A model generated the notes under the pieces. That model saw only the letters and a program-made list of their open reading frames with translations. It did not search any database and was not told the origin of the DNA. Source: Pseudomonadota bacterium (GTDB lineage Bacteria > Desulfobacterota > Anaeroferrophillalia > Anaeroferrophillales > Anaeroferrophillaceae). From it: a DNA stretch of 5,364 nt. The stretch is from assembly GCA_011042595.1 (NCBI GenBank), contig DQWO01000180.1, forward strand, positions 1 to 5,364, in the 5' to 3' direction. Position numbers and translations under genes: made by a program. Below, in pieces: positions 1-5,364 of the stretch (the stretch's first letter is position 1; each line of letters starts with the position of its first letter).

Positions 1-880
1 CGATGAGATCGGCGAGGATGTTTTTAAGTTCCTGACCATAGCCTTTACGGTTGAGCAGTTCATGTAGTTGAGTGCGACTGAAATGCAACTGCTGGCCGTT
101 GATCTCTTCTTCAAATGTCTGATTATTAATCAGATGGTGGACGATCTCTGCTGCCTTGCGGACGGTAATGTTGTAGTCAATCAGTTCATCCCTGAGACTT
201 TTATGGATATCAATACTACCGTAGTTCTTATTCAGTCCCCCGAGCAGTACGCTTCTTAGCCTTGGTTCATTACTGCTTTCCTCGACTTTGAGGATGTAGA
301 GATCAAGGCACATGGGGCCAAAATTGATATACATGAAATTGGTTCCCAGTTCATGCCCGAGCCCGTAGGCCAGCAGGGAACAAACACCGCCATCGACAAT
401 TTTAAAACTAACCAGACCGATGCGGAAACAAAATTTTTCTATCCACTGGGCGAAAATCTCAAATCCCTTTGGGGGTACCGGGAAAACATACATGGAGATA
501 TTCTCAGCGCCATAGATTTCCTCAATCCGGTGAATAATGCTGATCATCAGAATTTCAGCTGCCTGGAAGTTGGATATTTCCTGATCACCTATAATCCGTG
601 GTAGATGCTGATTCTTAGCTATGTACTGCTTCATGTAAAGGAATGTATGGGGCGAAAAGAACTTCTTGTGGGTGCGTACTTCCTGGCCATAAAAAATACG
701 GTCATCAAAACAGATCATAGCTGGTATCGGATAGATTGTTTCTTTAGTCTGCAAGCTGTCAAGGGTGATAGGAAGTGAGATATCTTTCAGGTTGATGGCT
801 TCAACCTGGTTAGTGCTTTCATCCAGTGCATAAGCCAGGATGAAAGCATTCCCAAAGAATAAAGAGATTAGTTTAGCCAT
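1..880 (-). CDS. Divergent Hsp70/DnaK-like actin-fold protein, probable pseudo-ATPase (C-terminus missing)
   Basis: The minus-strand frame from ATG at 880 is open to the window edge: 293 codons and no stop. Residues 1-293 follow the layout of an Hsp70 nucleotide-binding domain. Residues 5-18 occupy the phosphate-1 position (family IGIDLGTTNS; here ISLFFGNAFI). Residues 48-66 resemble the 'TPS.I.F....VG' strand. Residues 131-175 match the 'ITVPAYF...R.AGL....I..EPTAAALAYGL' block, ending IVDGGVCSLLAYGLG. Residues 184-199 sit at phosphate-2 (family YDLGGGTFD; here INFGPMCLD). Key residues look replaced: the phosphate-1 Asp and Thr, the EPT Glu (Gly164), and the phosphate-2 Asp (Asn186), Gly-Gly and Thr. 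Family membership is inferred from remembered alignments, and loss of ATPase activity is a further inference. It is probably cytoplasmic; the hydrophobic N-terminus is better read as the first beta strand than a signal peptide. An in-frame TAA 12 bases upstream fixes the start. The start overlaps the HEAT gene's stop by 8 bases and lacks a good Shine-Dalgarno sequence, which suggests translational coupling. The substrate-binding half, if any, lies beyond base 1. Confidence 0.85.
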   Translation of the reverse strand, partial: MAKLISLFFGNAFILAYALDESTNQVEAINLKDISLPITLDSLQTKETIYPIPAMICFDDRIFYGQEVRTHKKFFSPHTFLYMKQYIAKNQHLPRIIGDQEISNFQAAEILMISIIHRIEEIYGAENISMYVFPVPPKGFEIFAQWIEKFCFRIGLVSFKIVDGGVCSLLAYGLGHELGTNFMYINFGPMCLDLYILKVEESSNEPRLRSVLLGGLNKNYGSIDIHKSLRDELIDYNITVRKAAEIVHHLINNQTFEEEINGQQLHFSRTQLHELLNRKGYGQELKNILADLI

Positions 881-2918
881 GGACTTTCTTTACTTTGAAA
901 ACCTGAAGATCACGATAACGGTTTGACTCAATAAATACTGCCAAGTCACGCGAGGAGGAAAAAATCCATTGCTTTATGCTCAAGGCAATGGCCCGCAGTT
1001 CATCAACCTCTTTTCGGCCACGCAGAATTTCCAGCAACTGATCCAGGTAGGGAAGGAGAGCGGTGTCGGTGCTGGTGCGTTCCGACTGTAAAATTTTCAG
1101 GATAATTAACCAGATGGTTTCACTGAAAAAACCACTGTATTTTCGGGTCTTGTTGACTACTATCGTAAAACAACTAACCCCGTCAACGGTAATTTTGTCC
1201 AGATAAGTACTGAATAATAGCAGGACATATAATTCTTCCGGGGATACTTCCTGATGTTCAAAAGGATGTTCCGTGATCAGCTGTCTCAATCCTACCGCAT
1301 GTCCTGAGAATATGTCTTCAAGTTCCTTCCTTTTAATTGGCGGTTTACCGGTTAGCAGGTGATTGTTTAAACTAAAAAGAAGTTGCTGGGCAACCTGGGG
1401 ATGTAGATTCAGATAATTGCACATGGCCGGGATGAAATCATCATCGCCCTTTCCCAGTTCCAGGCGTTCTTTGATGGTTAACGGTTTGTAGGATTCCCGC
1501 AACTGCAAAAGAGTGAAAAGAGCTGGAAAGTCTCTAATGCTGAAATGATCTCGCAGTCCATGGAGCAATTGATAGGAAAATCCCCAGTCAGGGTGTTCTA
1601 AATGGGGCAGCAAGGCATTTTTTATCGCCGGTATGTTGGCATATTTGGTCAGGAAGAGACAGAATGCCTTATGATGTTCTGTTTTGAGCGGTGTGGTTAG
1701 TTCCTTGAACTGAGGTAGCAGTAAGTGTCCATGCCCCATAGTTGCCAGGGCTTCGAAAATTTCAGGAGCAAGATATGAATCTCCAACCAGGGGGATAACC
1801 TTTTCAACCAATTTTTCAGGGATATATGGCCAATGCTTATGGGCAATGGTGCCCAATAGCGTCTTTTTTTCTTTTGCCGGAGCTTTGATGAGATAATCAA
1901 TCAGAATTGTTAATGCCTGTACCTGACCGGTGCATGCCAGTGAATGGAGGGCAACTTTCCTGATTTTCTTATTGCGCGAAGTGCTTAATTTTTTCAAGCA
2001 ATCTATGGCTTGTTGATCATGGTAATTTCCCAGAAGCTTGGCCGCTTCTATTTTCCCGCCGCCAAAAAAGGAACGGCCGGCTGAAAGCAAAGGAGACAAG
2101 ACAATAGTTGACCCCAGCTTGCCCAAGGCAGCAGTGGCAGACAAATGTAGATTCTGATCGGTCAGCAGTTCTGCTATTTGGGGGATTGCCACAAAGAGTT
2201 TGAGCTTAGCGCAGGCCGCCATTGTTACTTCCAGATATTCATGATTGTTTAGGTTGGCCAGTACCATGGATTCTACCTGCTTAAAAATAGTTGGTTCCAT
2301 GGGCAATTGAAGAAATACAAGTAATTGAGGATTTTTATTAATCAACTGGAGGTTATTAGCAGTGAGCGCTTTATTGAAGTCAGTTTGAGGGAATTCCTGC
2401 TGCAATTGTTTGAATGCCAGCGTTTGGTTTTCCCGCGAATCGATGGAAGAAAAAAGTTCCAGCAACTCTTCAGCCTCAAAAATCTTAAGGCTCAATATCA
2501 CCGTGCTATCCCAATAAAGCCCTTCTTCATAAAGGAAAAGAAAATAGTCAAAAAAGGTGTGAGTCTGGTTTCCTCTAAGTATCTTTTTCTGTAGAGACAG
2601 CAAAGGGGCAGTATCCTTGGGGATGTTGGCGATGTCGAGTTTATCCAGAAGCTGAAATATGTTTTCCATCCCTCCAAGTAGATATACTGCCAGGATAATA
2701 AGATGCAGGTTGAGATCGTTTTCACTTTGCAGGTTATTGATTGTCTGGTTGCAAAGTTTAGCAATAGCCCGATGATAAGGAGAAGATTTGGCGAAGTTTC
2801 TGACTTTGGCACGAGTCTGATAAAAAATATCCAGGACCTGCCAGCGTAACTCCCAGTTATCAATTAATAAATCATCGATAATTTCAAGGGTAGGTATGTT
2901 GATGAGTTGTTGAGACAT
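873..2918 (-). CDS. HEAT/ARM-like alpha-helical repeat protein, 681 residues, function unknown
   Basis: This complete frame encodes a soluble protein of almost entirely helical, leucine-rich sequence, with no signal peptide or membrane segment. Residues about 212-400 show the best HEAT-like repeats: paired helices of roughly 30-40 residues with Ala/Leu cores, such as 'VTMAACAKLKLFVAIPQIAELL', 'LSATAALGKLGS', 'KIEAAKLLGNYHDQQAIDCLKKL' and 'KIRKVALHSLACTGQVQALTIL'. Residues 1-200 and 420-681 are also helical but match no repeat I can name. HEAT proteins usually act as protein-binding scaffolds, and no catalytic motif is visible. An in-frame TAA 9 bases upstream makes ATG 2918 the first possible start; its Shine-Dalgarno sequence is weak. 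The stop overlaps the start of the Hsp70-like gene by 8 bases, so the two products are probably made together and may interact, for example as scaffold and actin-fold partner (inference). A promoter-like pair lies about 40 bases upstream. Confidence is high for a real gene, moderate for HEAT assignment, and there is no specific function. Confidence 0.9.
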   Translation of the reverse strand: MSQQLINIPTLEIIDDLLIDNWELRWQVLDIFYQTRAKVRNFAKSSPYHRAIAKLCNQTINNLQSENDLNLHLIILAVYLLGGMENIFQLLDKLDIANIPKDTAPLLSLQKKILRGNQTHTFFDYFLFLYEEGLYWDSTVILSLKIFEAEELLELFSSIDSRENQTLAFKQLQQEFPQTDFNKALTANNLQLINKNPQLLVFLQLPMEPTIFKQVESMVLANLNNHEYLEVTMAACAKLKLFVAIPQIAELLTDQNLHLSATAALGKLGSTIVLSPLLSAGRSFFGGGKIEAAKLLGNYHDQQAIDCLKKLSTSRNKKIRKVALHSLACTGQVQALTILIDYLIKAPAKEKKTLLGTIAHKHWPYIPEKLVEKVIPLVGDSYLAPEIFEALATMGHGHLLLPQFKELTTPLKTEHHKAFCLFLTKYANIPAIKNALLPHLEHPDWGFSYQLLHGLRDHFSIRDFPALFTLLQLRESYKPLTIKERLELGKGDDDFIPAMCNYLNLHPQVAQQLLFSLNNHLLTGKPPIKRKELEDIFSGHAVGLRQLITEHPFEHQEVSPEELYVLLLFSTYLDKITVDGVSCFTIVVNKTRKYSGFFSETIWLIILKILQSERTSTDTALLPYLDQLLEILRGRKEVDELRAIALSIKQWIFSSSRDLAVFIESNRYRDLQVFKVKKVHG

Positions 2919-2957
2919 ACGCTTATTTTAACATGATCTTAAAGTGTTTTACCATAA

Positions 2958-2986
2958 TATCTATTCTTCTTAATTTTTGGCGTCAA
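2958..2986 (-). promoter_or_regulatory. Candidate sigma70 promoter for the HEAT/Hsp70-like pair
   Basis: On the minus strand, TTGACG (2986-2981; 5 of 6 to the -35 consensus) is followed after exactly 17 bases by TAGATA (2963-2958; 3 of 6 to the -10 consensus). Transcription would start near 2950, giving a leader of about 30 bases before ATG 2918. It lies in the AT-rich 155-base gap between trkH and the HEAT gene, so the pair could be transcribed independently of trkH. The -10 element is only a fair match. Confidence 0.45.
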
Positions 2987-3039
2987 TGAAATATAAAGTG
3001 TACAAAAAATTCCTTCATTAAAGTGCAATTGCGTGTGTG

Positions 3040-3072
3040 TCCAGCACGAAAATTTTCGACAAAAATCCTGGA
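3040..3072 (-). other. Imperfect hairpin immediately after the trkH stop
   Basis: TCCAG (3040-3044) can pair with CTGGA (3068-3072), enclosing a perfect 12-base palindrome CGAAAATTTTCG (3047-3058). It begins one base past the trkH stop codon and could form a 3' end structure for that transcript. There is no run of T after it on the minus strand, so it is not a standard Rho-independent terminator; the outer stem is also separated from the inner one by unequal spacers (2 and 9 bases). Nearby, GCAATTGC (3024-3031) is another short palindrome, and a GTGTGTGT run lies at 3033-3040. Confidence 0.25.
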
Positions 3073-3073
3073 A

Positions 3074-4627
3074 CTATAAAAAAACACCCTTCCGTCTCCT
3101 GAAAATTGCACCAAACAGTATGGCAAGCGGCAGAATTTCAAGCCTGCCAGCCAGCATTCCCATAATGTAGGTGAATTTGACCACCCAGCTTAAAGAGGCC
3201 ATTTTGTGGACGGAAAAATAGAAGGGCCCCATATTCCCCATGGCAGAAATCATGCCAGAGAAGGATTGCCAGGGATCCAGATCAGAAAATGCGGCGGTGA
3301 TGAAACCTCCGGCAACGATGATTCCCATCCAGCTCCAGAAAAGTGCGGCTACCCGCTGGATCTCAGCTTCTGAAATTACCTTTCCCGAGATGACCAGGGG
3401 AACCGCTGCCTGTCGGGGGAGAGAAAGGCGGCGGAGGTGGGTTGAAAAAAGCCGGGATAACAATGCTGCCCTTAACACCTTGATGCCGCCGGAGGTTGAT
3501 CCGACACAACCACCAATAATCATGAGTACCAGCAAGACTTGCTTACTTAGTGCCGGGAAGAATGAAGCATTGATATCTGTTGTCAGGTAGCCGGTGCTGG
3601 TAATCAGTGAGCTCACCTGGAACAGGGCGGTGCGGAAGAGGTGGTGAAGCATCCCAAAGTTTCTTACTTCATGATGGGAAAAAATTATTAAATGGTTGAT
3701 AACTATCAGTGCTACCGCTCCGAGGAGCAAGCCCCAGTACCACTTTATTTCAAAATCTCTGAAGGCTGCCAGCGGATCACCGGTAAAAACCTTGTAATGG
3801 ATGAGAAAATTGGTACCGCCAGCAATCATAAACATGATGGCGAAATATTCAAGCAGCCAGGCATGGCGAAAATGGTGCTGGGACCAGAAATCAAAGCTGA
3901 GATCATGGGTTGAGAAACCGCCGGTCGAGATACAGGTAAAACAGTGATTCAAGGCATCGAAAAGACTCATTCCCCCAGCCCAAAAACATAAAAAAGAGCC
4001 CAGGGTAAATATTCCATAGATTCCCCAGAGGATTTTCAGGGTGTGGAAAATTCCTGGAACTGGGCGGGAAACATCAATTTTATGTCCTTCTGAACTGAAT
4101 AGAACTGCCGCTGTGCTACCACCCCTGAAGCTGACGGCAATAAAAAAAGAGAGAATTCCCAGGCCACCGAGCCATTGGGTGAAAGAACGCCAGAAGAGGA
4201 TGCAGCGGGGCATACTGTCCAATCCTTCAAAAACAGTGATGCCGGTGGTGGTAAAACCACTGACTGATTCAAAAAAAGCATCGATGAAGGGTTTGTGCAG
4301 CCCCAGCATGTAGGGAAAGCTACCTATCACTCCCACGAGAATCCAGCCAAGCGCGGTAATGACCATGGCTCCCATCACTGATGGGGTTTTATAGGAGAAA
4401 TTTTTTTGGGTTACCACCCCAAGAACTACGGATATCAGCGCGGGAAGGATGAAGGTCAACGGGGATATCTGGTGTTTTACCTCATCATAGAGCCAGTAGG
4501 GAACCAGAGGCAGGAGCATTAGCAGGCCGACAATAACCAGGAGTGCTCCCAGGTAATTGAGAATGTAGGAATGCTCTTCGATTTTGAGACCGAGGTTTTG
4601 GCTGATATGTGGCAGCAATGGTTTCAT
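3074..4627 (-). CDS. trkH: Trk-type potassium uptake channel subunit TrkH
   Basis: This complete gene encodes 517 residues, near the usual TrkH length of about 480-510. TrkH is the inner-membrane K+-conducting subunit, normally gated by a cytoplasmic TrkA ring. All four pore-loop repeats are visible: P1 SGFTTTGIT (123-131), P2 FTCISTGGFSTHD (230-242), P3 SSLITSTGYLTTD (339-351) and P4 SAMGNMGP (461-468). Each keeps the filter glycine. The membrane-embedded GCVGSTSGGIKVLR (373-386) carries the conserved Gly-rich bend and Lys383, and MLAGRLEILPL (491-501) is the typical C-terminal helix. The first membrane helix is at about 24-47, followed by about ten more hydrophobic segments. The closest alternative is KtrB, but the length, N-terminal helix and C-terminus favour TrkH. 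P1 has Ile where Ala or Ser is more common. No trkA is in the window. An in-frame TAA 18 bases upstream leaves ATG 4627 as the first usual start codon, although the only strong AAGGAG lies 21 bases away, too far for a normal ribosome binding site. Confidence 0.97.
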   Translation of the reverse strand: MKPLLPHISQNLGLKIEEHSYILNYLGALLVIVGLLMLLPLVPYWLYDEVKHQISPLTFILPALISVVLGVVTQKNFSYKTPSVMGAMVITALGWILVGVIGSFPYMLGLHKPFIDAFFESVSGFTTTGITVFEGLDSMPRCILFWRSFTQWLGGLGILSFFIAVSFRGGSTAAVLFSSEGHKIDVSRPVPGIFHTLKILWGIYGIFTLGSFLCFWAGGMSLFDALNHCFTCISTGGFSTHDLSFDFWSQHHFRHAWLLEYFAIMFMIAGGTNFLIHYKVFTGDPLAAFRDFEIKWYWGLLLGAVALIVINHLIIFSHHEVRNFGMLHHLFRTALFQVSSLITSTGYLTTDINASFFPALSKQVLLVLMIIGGCVGSTSGGIKVLRAALLSRLFSTHLRRLSLPRQAAVPLVISGKVISEAEIQRVAALFWSWMGIIVAGGFITAAFSDLDPWQSFSGMISAMGNMGPFYFSVHKMASLSWVVKFTYIMGMLAGRLEILPLAILFGAIFRRRKGVFL

Positions 4628-4648
4628 GTTTTGTTGTTTAGTGCCTTA

Positions 4649-4654
4649 CTCCTT
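4649..4654 (-). promoter_or_regulatory. Shine-Dalgarno-like AAGGAG at unusual distance from the trkH start
   Basis: AAGGAG on the minus strand is separated from ATG 4627 by 21 bases; 5-9 is usual. No ATG, GTG or TTG occurs at normal spacing, and an in-frame TAA (4646-4648) directly follows AAGGAG. The TAA also closes a tiny minus-strand frame starting GTG (six codons, ending Lys-Glu), which I do not call a gene. It could be chance, or RNA folding could bring the site closer to the start. Confidence 0.25.
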
Positions 4655-4676
4655 GAAGGCTGTCACTCTTTTCAGT

Positions 4677-4691
4677 ACCCCCTTGAGGGGT
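4677..4691. repeat. Short perfect inverted repeat ACCCC/GGGGT
   Basis: ACCCC (4677-4681) and GGGGT (4687-4691) form a 5-base stem around CTTGA. Neither strand has a following T-run, so it is not a standard intrinsic terminator. It lies 30 bases from the large inverted repeat at 4722-4856 and about 50 bases upstream of trkH. It may belong to the same repetitive or leader element. A related, weaker sequence, CTCCTTGAAGG, occurs at 4649-4659. Confidence 0.5.
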
Positions 4692-4721
4692 GTAAAAAAC
4701 AAGAAATTGACGGGAATACAT

Positions 4722-4856
4722 TCATGATGTTCGGGCTTGGCTCATAGCGGCATTGGGTGCCGAACGAATCACCACGACGGTGATCCGCGGCACACACCTC
4801 GGAGCGGCACACGATGTGCCGCCAGAATGAGCGAGAGCCATGCCGGAACATCATGA
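4722..4856. repeat. 135-base cloverleaf-like inverted-repeat element (MITE/REP-like or structured leader)
   Basis: The termini 4722-4743 and 4835-4856 are reverse complements over 22 bases with two mismatches, and both outer ends read TCATGATGTTC inward. Between them lie four consecutive small hairpins: CGGCA/TGCCG (4748-4762), ATCACC/GGTGAT (4768-4784), CCG..GG/CC..CGG (4785-4802) and GCGGCAC/GTGCCGC (4804-4822). Three of the loops are exactly five bases. GCGGCACAC occurs twice as a direct repeat (4787-4795, 4804-4812). The element is far richer in G and C than the AT-rich flanks. I see no coding content; frames through it are by-products of the palindrome. There is no clear target-site duplication, so insertion is not proven. 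Alternatives are a non-autonomous mobile or REP-like repeat, or a structured RNA in the trkH leader. It does not resemble the ydaO/c-di-AMP riboswitch or ERIC sequences as I know them. Confidence 0.8.
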
Positions 4857-4874
4857 TACCTTAATTTGGGTTGC

Positions 4875-4887
4875 GGGCGTTAAGCCC
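4875..4887. repeat. Small GGGC/GCCC hairpin beside the large inverted repeat
   Basis: GGGC (4875-4878) and GCCC (4884-4887) form a 4-base stem around the five-base loop GTTAA. It starts 19 bases beyond the large element and has the same five-base loop size, so it may be an outlying arm of the same structure. No T-run follows on either strand. Confidence 0.35.
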
Positions 4888-4935
4888 ACCTTAGCTGGAA
4901 GAAAACGGTTTTATTCTTTCTACCTGTCGGCATAA

Positions 4936-4962
4936 ATTATAAAAATTTGCCTGAATTTGCAA
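4936..4962 (-). promoter_or_regulatory. Candidate promoter for trkH
   Basis: On the minus strand there is a perfect TATAAT (4941-4936), preceded after 15 bases by TTGCAA (4962-4957; 4 of 6 to the -35 consensus). The spacer is short, so this is a moderate prediction. It is the best -10 I found between the window edge and trkH. Starting near 4929, the transcript would have a leader of about 300 bases that includes the whole hairpin element at 4722-4856. Confidence 0.35.
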
Positions 4963-5305
4963 AGGTTTTCTTGACATTTCATCTAACGCTCTTGTCCTGC
5001 TGTATTTTAATTTTATTCACGATGTCGCTCCACTATAAATAAAATTCCACAAAAGTATAGAGGTTGAAAGGTAGGTGCGGGGATGAGGGGCACTTTTTTC
5101 GTATACTCCCAAAGAACATCTGATAAGCCTTTAATTTTCAGTGGGTTAGGATATTCAATGTCTCTCGGTGGTCCGTATAAGAGGATATAATGTACAAAAA
5201 ACATATACATCCGGACGAAATAAAATGAATCCTCTTCCCCTCATTTATCACATAAAAATTAGTAAATCCAATAGGTTAGATAATAAGATGAGATTTATTT
5301 TCCTG
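4963..5305. other. AT-rich gene-free stretch
   Basis: I see no supportable gene here. The longest minus-strand frame (5210-5013) has no Shine-Dalgarno sequence and no recognisable motif. A purine-rich patch at 5060-5090 contains two GGGG runs and ends in GTGC..GCAC followed by six T, a weak plus-strand terminator-like shape with only a 4-base stem and no gene before it. GTCCG (5171-5175) can pair with CGGAC (5212-5216), and inside it ATGTA (5190-5194) with TACAT (5206-5210), a weak nested hairpin. An isolated plus-strand TTGACA (4971-4976) has no -10 partner at 15-19 bases. Confidence 0.5.
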
Positions 5306-5333
5306 TTGGAACGTTTTATGCAATCAGTATATT
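5306..5333 (+). promoter_or_regulatory. Candidate plus-strand promoter at the window edge
   Basis: TTGGAA (5306-5311; 4 of 6 to the -35 consensus) and TATATT (5328-5333; 5 of 6 to the -10 consensus) are spaced by 16 bases. A start near 5340 would precede the AGGAG at 5350-5354. Together they suggest a gene reading to the right, divergent from trkH, beginning just outside the window. Confidence 0.4.
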
Positions 5334-5347
5334 GTATAAAGTATATA
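5327..5347 (+). repeat. Three tandem GTATAWW heptamers over the putative -10 region
   Basis: GTATATT (5327-5333), GTATAAA (5334-5340) and GTATATA (5341-5347) follow one another without gaps. They cover the putative -10 and the transcription start, where a bound regulator would block the polymerase. In sequence this AT-rich, three short imperfect units may also be chance. Confidence 0.4.
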
Positions 5348-5349
5348 AC

Positions 5350-5354
5350 AGGAG
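5350..5354 (+). promoter_or_regulatory. Shine-Dalgarno AGGAG for a probable gene starting outside the window
   Basis: AGGAG ends 10 bases before the window edge. The bases after it contain TTG directly followed by TAA, so no usable start is inside the window. A start codon immediately past base 5364 would give a spacing of about 10 bases. Confidence 0.35.
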
Positions 5355-5364
5355 ACATTGTAAC

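Noticed and set aside
68..604. Two plus-strand frames (68-259 and 353-604)
   Set aside because: Both lie opposite the continuous minus-strand Hsp70-like frame, have no recognisable motif, and are antisense shadows.
1697..2863. Frames inside the HEAT gene (minus 1697-1900 and 2498-2863, plus 2325-2594)
   Set aside because: All overlap the 681-codon HEAT frame, which has clear helical-repeat content; they are out-of-frame or antisense shadows.
4672..4854. Minus-strand 60-residue frame
   Set aside because: It runs through the palindromic element and ends in the C4/G4 hairpin; its content is explained by the repeat and there is no ribosome binding site.
4722..4887. Integron attC site (GTTAAGC at 4879-4885 fits GTTRRRY)
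   Set aside because: No matching inverse core RYYYAAC at the expected distance upstream, and the long near-perfect arms do not have attC architecture.
4971..5008. Plus-strand promoter from perfect TTGACA (4971-4976)
   Set aside because: The only -10-like sequence (TATTTT, 5003-5008) is 26 bases away, far outside the workable spacing.
5075..5097. Plus-strand intrinsic terminator (GTGC..GCAC followed by six T)
   Set aside because: Only a 4-base stem with a G-rich loop, and no plus-strand gene precedes it.
5013..5210. Minus-strand 65-residue frame starting MYMFFVHY
   Set aside because: No Shine-Dalgarno sequence, AT-rich flanks, no recognised family, and composition like surrounding non-coding DNA. 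Cannot be fully excluded.
5225..5364. Plus-strand frame from ATG 5225 open to the window edge (46 codons, beginning MNPLPLIYH)
   Set aside because: Weak ribosome site and no motif; the promoter, heptamers and AGGAG at 5306-5354 make more sense as control sequences for a gene starting after the window. Sequence beyond 5364 would decide.

Overview
The window looks like ordinary bacterial chromosome of moderate to low GC, with three genes that are all on the minus strand and read from high to low coordinates: trkH (4627-3074), a HEAT-repeat gene (2918-873) and a divergent Hsp70/DnaK-like gene (880 to beyond base 1, so its C-terminus is missing). A TrkH-type potassium channel subunit and sigma70-like promoter motifs point to Bacteria. 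The HEAT protein next to a degenerate Hsp70-like protein would fit a deltaproteobacterial-type lineage, but this is a guess from gene style and not a firm placement. There are no tRNA, rRNA, CRISPR or transposase genes.

Bases 1-2918 hold a two-gene unit. The 681-residue HEAT/ARM-like protein comes first. Its stop overlaps the start of the Hsp70-like gene by 8 bases (ATGGCTAA), so the two are probably translationally coupled. The Hsp70-like product keeps the layout of an Hsp70 nucleotide-binding domain, but most nucleotide-contact residues I can align have changed. This suggests a pseudo-ATPase or actin-fold scaffold working with the helical-repeat protein. The unit has its own plausible promoter at 2958-2986.

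Bases 3074-4627 encode a complete TrkH with all four selectivity-filter loops. No trkA (the cytoplasmic regulatory partner) is in the window.

Bases 4628-5364 carry no supportable complete gene. The region contains a 135-base GC-rich element (4722-4856) with 22-base near-perfect inverted termini enclosing four small hairpins, giving a cloverleaf-like fold. A CCCC/GGGG palindrome lies on one side (4677-4691) and a small hairpin on the other (4875-4887). A candidate minus-strand promoter (4936-4962) would place the whole element in the 5' leader of trkH. It could be a leader structure or a MITE/REP-like insertion. The last 60 bases hold a plus-strand promoter-like pair, three tandem GTATA heptamers and a Shine-Dalgarno sequence 10 bases from the edge, so a divergent gene may start just outside the window.
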